From: CAZPMT01 sp964587655
GTDB lineage: Bacteria > Hydrogenedentota > Hydrogenedentia > Hydrogenedentales > SLHB01
NCBI GenBank assembly: GCA_964587655.1
Contig: CAZPMT010000121.1
Location: 1-17,765, forward strand
Length of the DNA: 17,765 nucleotides
Direction of reading: 5' to 3'
Below the pieces are notes generated by a model. The model did not search any database. It was not told the DNA's origin and was given only the letters and a program-made list of their open reading frames with translations. Each line of letters starts with the position of its first letter. Position 1 is the stretch's first letter. Shown here piece after piece: positions 8,305 to 14,249 of the stretch. A program made the translations under genes and the position numbers.

Positions 8305-8709
8305 ATGAGTTGCTGGACCCTGGGCGGCTCGATGATCATCAATCTCGCCGGGCTCCAGGCCATCCCCAAGGCGTACTACGAAGCCGCGGAAATCGACGGC
8401 GCGGGCCGCTGGGGCCAGTTCCGGCGCATAACGATCCCGCTCCTCTCCCCGACCATATTTTTCAATCTCGTCGTGGGCGTCATCGGATCGTTCCAGGTGT
8501 TCACCCAAGGACTGATCATGACCAACGGCGGCCCCAATAACAGCACGTACTTCTACGTTCTGTACACTTACCGAAACGCGTTCGAATTCTTCAAGATGGG
8601 TTACGCCTCGGCGCTGGCATGGGTCCTTTTCATGATCATCCTGGCGTTGACGCTTCTTGTCGTGCGGAGTTCGTCGTGGTGGGTGTTCTACGAGGCGCAG
8701 AAACGATGA
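8305..8709 (+). CDS. MalF/UgpA-type sugar ABC transporter permease, 5'-truncated
   Basis: Only the C-terminal part of a binding-protein-dependent permease is present: 134 residues from ATG 8305, against roughly 290-310 for the family. The EAA loop that docks on the ATPase is intact ('YYEAAEIDGAGRWGQFRRITIPLLSP', about residues 24-49 by position), followed by two or three transmembrane helices and the usual tail 'WWVFYEAQKR'. The frame stays open upstream to a TGA at 8134. Residues resembling the family (S-P-R-W-I, then L-S-S-L-I-L) can be read from about 8254, before any usable start codon, and similarity ceases further upstream. The 5' half has therefore been lost, replaced by the upstream region of the divergent PPIase gene. 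It overlaps the next gene by ATGA. The fragment lacks several membrane helices and is probably non-functional alone, unless the missing half is elsewhere. Confidence 0.8.
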   Translation: MSCWTLGGSMIINLAGLQAIPKAYYEAAEIDGAGRWGQFRRITIPLLSPTIFFNLVVGVIGSFQVFTQGLIMTNGGPNNSTYFYVLYTYRNAFEFFKMGYASALAWVLFMIILALTLLVVRSSSWWVFYEAQKR

Positions 8710-9905
8710 TGCGACACGCCTCGAACCGGAAGCGCCTTCTGGGCCTGCTCACGCACACCGTCCTGCTTGCGGCCACCTTCGTGATGCTGCTTCCCCTGGC
8801 GTGGATGGTGTCCACCTCGCTGAAGCAGAGCGGCATCGGGTTGTCGCGCGGCATCGAGTGGCTGCCGTGGCGAGACAAGTGGACCCATCACGGACAAAAC
8901 ACGGACGTGATCGTGCTCGGCGCCCGCGTCCTTCGGAAAGGCGCTACTGAACCTGTCGAAGTCGGCATCAAGAGTCTGGCGTCGCGGCGCCGCGAAACGC
9001 TGGTCTATGTGCCGGAGGGTCAGTTCGAAGCCGAGGTCCAGTCGTGGCGGGTGCGTCCGCTGAGCAGCGAGGAACAGACCACGGATCGCCACCGTGGCCG
9101 CGGCGTCCCCGCCGCGTCTTTGACAGAAACGGCTTCGGCCAAGGAGCGCGCGGTCAAACGCGGCGGGGACGCCGCGGCCACGGTGGCGCAGTGGGTTCCC
9201 TTCGATTCCGTGCGGCGGCAGATCGCCCCCGAATGGGGCAACTATCGCGAAGCGCTGGACAAGATGCGCTTCTGGGCGTGCCTCGCCAACACGCTGGCCA
9301 TCACGTTCCTGGGCACGACCGGCGCCATCCTGTCGTGCTCTTTCGTGGCCTACGGCTTCGCACGGTTCCGTTTTCCGGGGAACAATCTGCTTTTTCTGGT
9401 TCTGCTGTCTTCGATGATGTTGCCTTCCGTTGTGACCATGATCCCGGTGTACCTGCTGTTCCGCGAATTGCACTGGATTGATACGCTGCTACCCCTGTTC
9501 GCTCCGGCGTGGTTATCCGCGAACGCATTTGCGGTGTTCCTCTTCCGCCAGTACTACATGACTCTGCCCTTTGACCTGGACGACGCCGCGCGTATAGACG
9601 GGTGCAGTGCGCTGGGCATTTACTGGCGCGTGCTGCTGCCGCTATCGAAGCCGGTGATGGCCACGGTAGGCATCTTCTGCTTCACGAGCTACTGGCTCGA
9701 TTTCATGGGGCCGCTCATCTACCTCAACACGAGCGATAAGTTCACCCTCGCGCTGGGGCTCTACACGTTCAAGGGCGCGTATACCACGCAGTGGCACTAC
9801 CTGATGGCGGCCACACTGGCGGTGTCGCTGCCGTGCATCTTGCTGTTCTTCGCCGGGCAACGGTTGTTCGTGCGCGGCGTCGTGATGTCGGGGCTGAAGG
9901 GATGA
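8706..9905 (+). CDS. MalG-type sugar ABC transporter permease with extended periplasmic loop
   Basis: A protein of 399 residues, against about 280 for typical MalG-like permeases. The start ATG 8706 overlaps the preceding stop (ATGA), implying translational coupling. TM1 is at about 12-37. It is followed by a loop of about 145 residues instead of the usual 40-50, then the standard permease core with five further helices, beginning near 'FWACLANTLAITFLGTTGAI'. The EAA motif reads 'LDDAARIDGCSALGIYWRVLLPLSKP', with D-D-A-A in place of E-A-A. The tail is 'QRLFVRGVVMSGLKG', typical of the family. Two repeat sequences lie inside the long loop: a short GAACCTGTCGAAG-type motif (8945-8961) and a 102-bp palindromic element (9087-9188), both read in frame. 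The protein should form the inner-membrane channel with a MalF partner, whose local gene is truncated. No ATPase gene is nearby, as is common where a shared MsmK/UgpC-type ATPase serves several importers. Confidence 0.9.
   Translation: MMRHASNRKRLLGLLTHTVLLAATFVMLLPLAWMVSTSLKQSGIGLSRGIEWLPWRDKWTHHGQNTDVIVLGARVLRKGATEPVEVGIKSLASRRRETLVYVPEGQFEAEVQSWRVRPLSSEEQTTDRHRGRGVPAASLTETASAKERAVKRGGDAAATVAQWVPFDSVRRQIAPEWGNYREALDKMRFWACLANTLAITFLGTTGAILSCSFVAYGFARFRFPGNNLLFLVLLSSMMLPSVVTMIPVYLLFRELHWIDTLLPLFAPAWLSANAFAVFLFRQYYMTLPFDLDDAARIDGCSALGIYWRVLLPLSKPVMATVGIFCFTSYWLDFMGPLIYLNTSDKFTLALGLYTFKGAYTTQWHYLMAATLAVSLPCILLFFAGQRLFVRGVVMSGLKG
8945..8961 (+). repeat. Short dispersed-repeat-like motif TACTGAACCTGTCGAAG
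   Basis: This 17-bp string, with reverse complement CTTCGACAGGTTCAGTA, resembles the widespread CTTCGACA(A/G)GCTCAG-type dispersed repeats of many bacterial genomes. It is translated here as T-E-P-V-E within the permease's periplasmic loop. There is only one copy in the window, so the assignment rests on resemblance alone. Confidence 0.4.
9087..9188. repeat. 102-bp palindromic element inserted in frame in the permease gene
   Basis: Perfect inverted repeats of 31 bp lie at 9087-9117 and 9158-9188. The left arm begins CGCCACCGTGGCCGCGGCGT and the right arm is its exact complement. With a 2-bp bulge (9118-9119) the stem continues for five more pairs, TTGAC with GTCAA. The loop contains a GGC-TTCG-GCC mini-hairpin (9131-9140). 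The total length is exactly 34 codons and it adds an Arg/Ala-rich segment to the long loop between TM1 and TM2. The structure is that of a small non-autonomous palindromic mobile element or REP-like repeat; there is no coding capacity of its own and only one copy is in the window. Confidence 0.85.
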
Positions 9906-11260
9906 ACGGGACTCTGGATAAGCTGCGGAATGCGGCCCGGACAGTGGGGCCGGTCATCCTGTATGCCGCCCTGGCCGTTGGATTCCTGCTTGCGGGCTAC
10001 CAGGTGTGGCGGACCACGCGGAACGAAACGCCCGGTAGGAAGATTAAGATTGATTTTCTGTGGCCCACGTACACCCCCCAAAAGGTCCGCTACGGCGAGT
10101 ACCTCGCCAAGCGGTATATGGAGGAGAACCCGGACGTCTACGTCAACCTAATCCTAACGCCGGACCCGTACCGCAAACTGCAGGTCATGATCGCCGGACG
10201 AACCACGCCGGACGTGGTCTGGATGGGCGTCGGCTGGCAGCAGTTCGCAGACGCGCTGATGCCGCTCGACGCGCTGGTGACAGCGGACCTCACTGTGCGG
10301 GCCGAGGATTACTTCCCGCGGCTCTGGCAGGCCGTCCAGTGGCGGGGAACCACCGAGGCGCTGCCGTCCAGCGGACAGGTCGGCGTCATCTACTACAATA
10401 AGGATCTCTTCGACGAGGCCGGACTCGGCTATCCGACGGCCGACTGGACGTGGGACGATATGGTGCGCATGGCGCGCGCCCTCACGCGCGACTTCGACGG
10501 GGACGGGACGATCGACCAGTACGGGTTACAGTTAGGCCAGGTCTATCTCGTGCCGTTTATGCTCTACGACGGCCAGATCGCCGATCCGCAGTGGCTGACG
10601 GCCCGTGTGGACACGCCCGTGAAGCGAGCGATTCTCGGCCGGTACCAGGCGCTGATGTATGAGGACAAAGTGATGCCCACGCCCACGACGTCTCAGGAGC
10701 TGGGTATGCTGCCCATGTTTGAGGCCGGCCGCGTGGCCATGCACGCCGCTTCGGGATACGCCATCGAGTCCTTCCGCAAGGTGCAGTTCGACTGGGACGT
10801 CGTGTCGTTCCCGTGGTTTGAATTCGAGGGGCGGCGGTACCGGGCGACGGGACTGTGGGAAGAGGAATTCGCGATTCTGTGGGACACGGACGTCCCGGAG
10901 GAGGCTTGGCGCTTCGCGCGTTGGTACGCGGGACCCGAGATGGTGCGATGGGCGGCGTTGGGCGGACACATCGTGCCGGGCCGCATCGACGTGGCCTCGT
11001 CGGACGCCTACCTCCATTCCGGACGGCGTCCGGAAAACATGCGGGCCTTCACCGACTCGTTGTCGTTCGCCGTGTCCATCTACCCGCATCCCTGGCCCAA
11101 GCGGATCGGCATCGACTTCGAACCGGTGCTGGACCAGTATCTCATCGGCACGGAAGGCCGGCGCATCACTGCCTCGGAGGCCCTTATCCAGTTGCAGCAG
11201 ATCTTGCAGAGTATTCTCGACGAATACAACACGGAACACGGCGAATCGCCGGCTAACTGA
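9902..11260 (+). CDS. Extracellular solute-binding protein, N-terminally anchored (sugar ABC importer)
   Basis: A protein of 452 residues. ATG 9902 overlaps the permease stop (ATGA), which fixes the start and implies coupling. Residues 15-36 form one hydrophobic helix ('GPVILYAALAVGFLLAGYQVW'). No lipobox cysteine follows, so it looks like an uncleaved anchor rather than a lipoprotein signal. The mature part resembles family 1 solute-binding proteins: 'IDFLWPTYTPQK' opens the first lobe, 'YMEENPDVYVNLIL' at about 75, 'TTPDVVWMG' (about 101), 'LFDEAGLGYPTADWTWDDMVRMARAL' by position about 171-196, 'DGDGTIDQYGL', and a late 'AWRFARWYAG'. It should capture a sugar-like ligand and deliver it to the two permeases. 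Its place after the permeases is unusual, as binding-protein genes usually come first. The kinase gene begins 2 bp after its stop. Confidence 0.88.
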   Translation: MNGTLDKLRNAARTVGPVILYAALAVGFLLAGYQVWRTTRNETPGRKIKIDFLWPTYTPQKVRYGEYLAKRYMEENPDVYVNLILTPDPYRKLQVMIAGRTTPDVVWMGVGWQQFADALMPLDALVTADLTVRAEDYFPRLWQAVQWRGTTEALPSSGQVGVIYYNKDLFDEAGLGYPTADWTWDDMVRMARALTRDFDGDGTIDQYGLQLGQVYLVPFMLYDGQIADPQWLTARVDTPVKRAILGRYQALMYEDKVMPTPTTSQELGMLPMFEAGRVAMHAASGYAIESFRKVQFDWDVVSFPWFEFEGRRYRATGLWEEEFAILWDTDVPEEAWRFARWYAGPEMVRWAALGGHIVPGRIDVASSDAYLHSGRRPENMRAFTDSLSFAVSIYPHPWPKRIGIDFEPVLDQYLIGTEGRRITASEALIQLQQILQSILDEYNTEHGESPAN

Positions 11261-11262
11261 TC

Positions 11263-12285
11263 ATGACGCTGAACGCAGAGCACGAAAAAGATCTGGAGAC
11301 CCTGAGTGAGGTCTACGGATTGGGACGCGTGATCGGCTGGGTTCCGCTTGGAGGCACGCGGAACAGGAATTTCCGCTTGGAAACTGCGTCAGGAACTTGG
11401 CTCGCGCGGAAAAGGTACGGTGCGTACGCATCCGAAGAACAGACCCGTTTCGACCACGCGGTAGCCGCCTATCTGAAAGCAAGGGGCGTGGCCACCGTGT
11501 GCCCGATGCCGCTTTCGACTGGGGAGACCTCTTGGAAAAGCGGCGATGGCGTATGGGAAGTTCAGCCGTTTGTTGCAGGAACCCAGCTCCGGGAAGGTCA
11601 CACGGAAGATGTCGCCGCACTGGCAACGGAACTGGCCCGGTTCCATGAATCCGGTGAGACGTTCCCCGATCGACTTGACAAACTGGGCCTGCGCGGCGAA
11701 GCCGACCCCGCGCAGATGCGCGAGAAAGTCGGGGAACTCGAGGCAGTGTCAGCCGAATGCGCGCGGGCCACAGTTTGTCGTGGTTTGACAAACTGTGTGG
11801 TGCGATATCTCGAGTGGCTGGACTGGGCCGAAGCTCTGCTTCCGGATGACCGATTCTCAGCGTTGCCGTGCACGGTGATCCACGGCGACATTCAGCCCGC
11901 CAACATCCTCGTGCGCGATGGGCGCGTGGCGGCGTTCGTCGACCTCGACTGGTGCGCCTGGCGACCCCGCATCTACGATTTGGGATTCGCCATCCTGTTC
12001 TGTTGCGCGACTCATGATACGCCCATCGATGGCGGGGACATCTGGTCGCTTACCCAAACGCCGCGCGTGGATCAGAACGCGTTCCGGCGCCTGATCGACA
12101 CCTATCAGAAACACACGCATCCGCTCACCGAGTATGAGAAGGAGGCGCTGCCCGCGCAGATTGTGTTGAGTTGGTGCCATACGCGGATCATGGGGGCCTT
12201 CAAGATACCCGCGCCCGACCGCGCGGCGTTCCTGGCCCGGCCTCCCCACGACAGGACGGAGTTGCTTCCCCGCTTCATGGAGTAG
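11263..12285 (+). CDS. Aminoglycoside-phosphotransferase-fold small-molecule kinase
   Basis: A protein of 340 residues starting 2 bp after the binding-protein stop. It has the APH/choline-kinase fold. A nucleotide-loop-like 'PLGGTRNRNFRLET' (about 28-41) precedes the ATP-anchoring lysine in 'WLARKRY'. The catalytic loop HGDIQPAN lies at 207-214 (Asp209 as likely base, Asn214 for Mg), and the Mg-binding aspartate in 'FVDLDW' is at 227-229, followed by 'YDLGFAI'. Family members phosphorylate hydroxyls on small molecules such as homoserine, choline, sugars and aminoglycosides. Because the gene is coupled to a sugar importer, phosphorylation of the imported compound or a derivative is the simplest proposal. 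Residues 170-179 (TVCRGLTNCV) are encoded by a 29-bp palindromic repeat and look like an insertion before the helix leading to the catalytic loop. Antibiotic resistance is unlikely from the context. Confidence 0.85.
   Translation: MTLNAEHEKDLETLSEVYGLGRVIGWVPLGGTRNRNFRLETASGTWLARKRYGAYASEEQTRFDHAVAAYLKARGVATVCPMPLSTGETSWKSGDGVWEVQPFVAGTQLREGHTEDVAALATELARFHESGETFPDRLDKLGLRGEADPAQMREKVGELEAVSAECARATVCRGLTNCVVRYLEWLDWAEALLPDDRFSALPCTVIHGDIQPANILVRDGRVAAFVDLDWCAWRPRIYDLGFAILFCCATHDTPIDGGDIWSLTQTPRVDQNAFRRLIDTYQKHTHPLTEYEKEALPAQIVLSWCHTRIMGAFKIPAPDRAAFLARPPHDRTELLPRFME
11769..11797 (+). repeat. 29-bp palindromic repeat, copy A (in the kinase gene)
   Basis: The 11-bp arms CACAGTTTGTC (11769-11779) and GACAAACTGTG (11787-11797) are perfect, with spacer GTGGTTT. 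The following TGG (11798-11800) is shared with copy C, giving 31 of 32 identical bases between the two. It is read as TVCRGLTNCV without breaking the frame. Confidence 0.93.
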
Positions 12286-12336
12286 CAAGATTACCACCGA
12301 CTTCGCGCCAGACAAGAGTGAACGAAAGGACTGAGA

Positions 12337-13212
12337 ATGGCAAAGCTATTCCGACTTGCCGTAACCGCCATCGACCGGCCCGAACCCATCCCCGCGGAGA
12401 ACGCCGCGCCACCGGAAAAAACCTTTCCGCAACAGATCGTGATCGACAACTGCGTCGCGGCGATTCGCGAGGCCGCCGAGCGGGGCGCCGACCTCGTGCT
12501 GCTGCCCGAGGAGCCCGATATCATCGCCGGCGGCACGTACGGCGTCTACCCGTTGGAAGAACACCCTGTCTTCACGGCTTTCCGCGATCTGGCGGCCGCG
12601 TGCGGCGTCGGCGTCGTGTCGACGCTGTCGGTGAAAGTGGGCGATCGCCATGCCAATACCGCCTTTCTTCTTGACCGCACGGGTGCGGTGCTGGGTTTGT
12701 ACCGGAAGAAGCATCCCGCACCCACCGAGGAGGCGATCCTGACGGAGCCGGTGCATCCTGGCGACCCGTTTCCCGTGTTCGACTTCGAGGGAATCCGGAT
12801 CGGAATCGCGATCTGCATGGACATACACTTCCCCGAAATGTTCCGCATCTACGGCCTGAAGGGGGCCGACCTCGTGTGCCTGCCAACGATGTATCTCGAT
12901 TACACCGGCGATATGTTGGAATCCCTCGAGAAGGCCCGCGCTATCGACAGCGGTTACTACCTCGCCCTTTCGCGCTACATCACGCAGCCCTTTCTGGCGG
13001 GAAAGAACATGGGGTACGCCAAGGTCGTCGGGCCGGATGGCCGCGTCATCGTGTCTACGGGCCACCGCAGCGGCGTGGCCATCGCCGAGTTCGACCCAAA
13101 ATGGCGGATGGCCTTCTGGGGCGAGGGATACGGCGGGAACATGCGGACTATGTATGATACGATTCGCCGCCCGGACCTGTACGGCGAGTTGGTGAAGCCC
13201 AAGGAAAGCTGA
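12337..13212 (+). CDS. Nitrilase-superfamily carbon-nitrogen hydrolase
   Basis: A protein of 291 residues, typical for the family, with the complete Glu-Lys-Cys triad: Glu58 in 'LVLLPEE', Lys124 in 'LYRKKHP' and Cys160 in 'GIAICMDIHFPE'. The fold is alpha-beta-beta-alpha and the enzymes are cytoplasmic, usually oligomeric. They hydrolyse amides, ureas (N-carbamoyl compounds) or, rarely, nitriles through a Cys thioester. The sequence does not reveal which. 'AKVVGPDGRVIVSTGHRSGVA' near 226-246 is the usual late strand region. AAAGGA upstream supports ATG 12337. It lies 51 bp after the kinase gene and 2 bp before the deacetylase gene, so it is clearly co-expressed with the latter, suggesting removal of an N-acyl or carbamoyl group in a shared pathway. 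Confidence 0.92.
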   Translation: MAKLFRLAVTAIDRPEPIPAENAAPPEKTFPQQIVIDNCVAAIREAAERGADLVLLPEEPDIIAGGTYGVYPLEEHPVFTAFRDLAAACGVGVVSTLSVKVGDRHANTAFLLDRTGAVLGLYRKKHPAPTEEAILTEPVHPGDPFPVFDFEGIRIGIAICMDIHFPEMFRIYGLKGADLVCLPTMYLDYTGDMLESLEKARAIDSGYYLALSRYITQPFLAGKNMGYAKVVGPDGRVIVSTGHRSGVAIAEFDPKWRMAFWGEGYGGNMRTMYDTIRRPDLYGELVKPKES

Positions 13213-13214
13213 CT

Positions 13215-13970
13215 ATGCCCTGGAAAGACGGCAAGACGTGGGTCTACTCGATCACCTACGACGAAGGCTGCGAAGATCTCCTGCGCTACGCCCTGCCGAT
13301 TCACCGCGCGTACGGTGTGCCGGGGCACGTCGCGCTTGTGGCGAGCCAGGTGGGTGTACCGCGCGATGTGCCCGGCAGCAGTTACCACGGCATGATGATC
13401 CTGTCGAAGGCGCAGATCCACGACCTGGCGCGCGAGGGCTGGGGTGTGTCGTGCCACAGCATGACCCACTGCGGCGTCACCTTCGAGAACGGCGAGGTCG
13501 AGGTCGCCCGGGCGCGGCGCGTCCTCGAAGAAACGCTTGGGATCGACGTGCCCATGTTCTGCGTGCCGGGCGACAACACTGGGCACCCGGCGTCGCTCAA
13601 GTACGCGCCCTCGGCTGGGTATACGGCCATCATGACCATCTACGACCGCGTAAATACTCGCAGCACCGACCTCTACCACCTGGGCCGGGTACCGCTGCAC
13701 ACCGAGTACCCCGCGCCGTTCTTCTCGGTCTACGATCCATACAAGCGAATACACCAGGCCATTGATATGGGAGGATGGATCATCGACTATTGCCATTGCC
13801 CGATGCCGGACAAGCCGATCCATCCGGCCAAGGACTGCACTACTCAGGAACTCGAGCGGCGTTTCGCGACGGTGCGCGAGATCGGCGGCGGCCAGGTGTG
13901 GATTGCGGAACCGAACGAGGTCGTGCGCTGGTTGTCGTCCGAAAGCGCGAGCAGGGAGCTGCGGAAGTGA
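13215..13970 (+). CDS. Polysaccharide-deacetylase (NodB-like) family protein
   Basis: A protein of 251 residues starting 2 bp after the hydrolase stop. The motif 'SITYDEGCED' (12-21) corresponds to the first NodB motif, but reads D16-E17 where the usual motif is TFDDG. 'CHSMTH' places His81 and His85 as the metal ligands of motif 2 (H-S/T-x-x-H). The chain 'FCVPGDNTGHP' at about 115-125 and 'GWIIDYCHC' at about 189-197 fit later strands of the distorted barrel. There is no signal peptide, so it should act in the cytoplasm on a small molecule or precursor rather than on cell-wall polymer. Family enzymes remove N-acetyl, or sometimes other acyl groups or imidic nitrogen, in a metal-dependent reaction. 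Next to an amidohydrolase and an aminotransferase, a role on an amino-sugar-like metabolite is plausible. Confidence 0.82.
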   Translation: MPWKDGKTWVYSITYDEGCEDLLRYALPIHRAYGVPGHVALVASQVGVPRDVPGSSYHGMMILSKAQIHDLAREGWGVSCHSMTHCGVTFENGEVEVARARRVLEETLGIDVPMFCVPGDNTGHPASLKYAPSAGYTAIMTIYDRVNTRSTDLYHLGRVPLHTEYPAPFFSVYDPYKRIHQAIDMGGWIIDYCHCPMPDKPIHPAKDCTTQELERRFATVREIGGGQVWIAEPNEVVRWLSSESASRELRK

Positions 13971-14007
13971 GACTCATCCGTTCTTCGCGCATTTCGTTTC
14001 CTCCTTG

Positions 14008-14231
14008 TCGTGCTCGTGCTCGTGCGCGTAATCGTAATCGTAATCGAGCAAATGGAATATCTCCGGATCTCCAGTGCTTAAGACTACGCGGCTTCCCGCG
14101 ACAGATTGCCCTTGCAGGGCCGGCGCATGATCGCGCCGCTGCCGCGGTTCAGCCATAGGAACGCTCCTCGTGACCGAGGTTGTTCGTTTCTTCGATTACG
14201 ATTACGATTACGCGCACGAGCACGAGCACGA
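14008..14231. repeat. 224-bp element with perfect 40-bp inverted arms built from CGTNNN hexamers
   Basis: The left arm 14008-14047 is T + CGTGCT, CGTGCT, CGTGCG, then three CGTAAT units, then CGA. The right arm 14192-14231 is its exact reverse complement, with no mismatch over 40 bp. The 144-bp interior holds three further small hairpins: CGCGG-CTTC-CCGCG (14087-14100), CGGCGC-ATGATC-GCGCCG (14121-14138) and CCTCG-TGAC-CGAGG (14166-14179). It occupies nearly all of the 279-bp gap between the deacetylase stop and the aminotransferase start, and ends 19 bp before the ATG. It could be a miniature mobile element, a structured leader RNA, or an attenuator-like barrier between the two genes. I see no coding potential. 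Confidence 0.88.
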
Positions 14232-14249
14232 GACAGGAAAGGACAGGAA

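Noticed and set aside
7332..8540. Plus-strand open frame of 402 codons across the PPIase gene
   Set aside because: It is antisense to a clear cyclophilin with a good ribosome-binding site, and out of frame with the permease at its 3' end.
14008..14231. CRISPR array
   Set aside because: The hexamers are contiguous and arranged as two inverted blocks, without unique spacers; no cas genes are present.
14106..14249. N-terminal extension of the aminotransferase through the hexamer repeat
   Set aside because: The extension would be Arg-rich repeat translation (RARARARNR-like). The good Shine-Dalgarno and family start are at ATG 14250.
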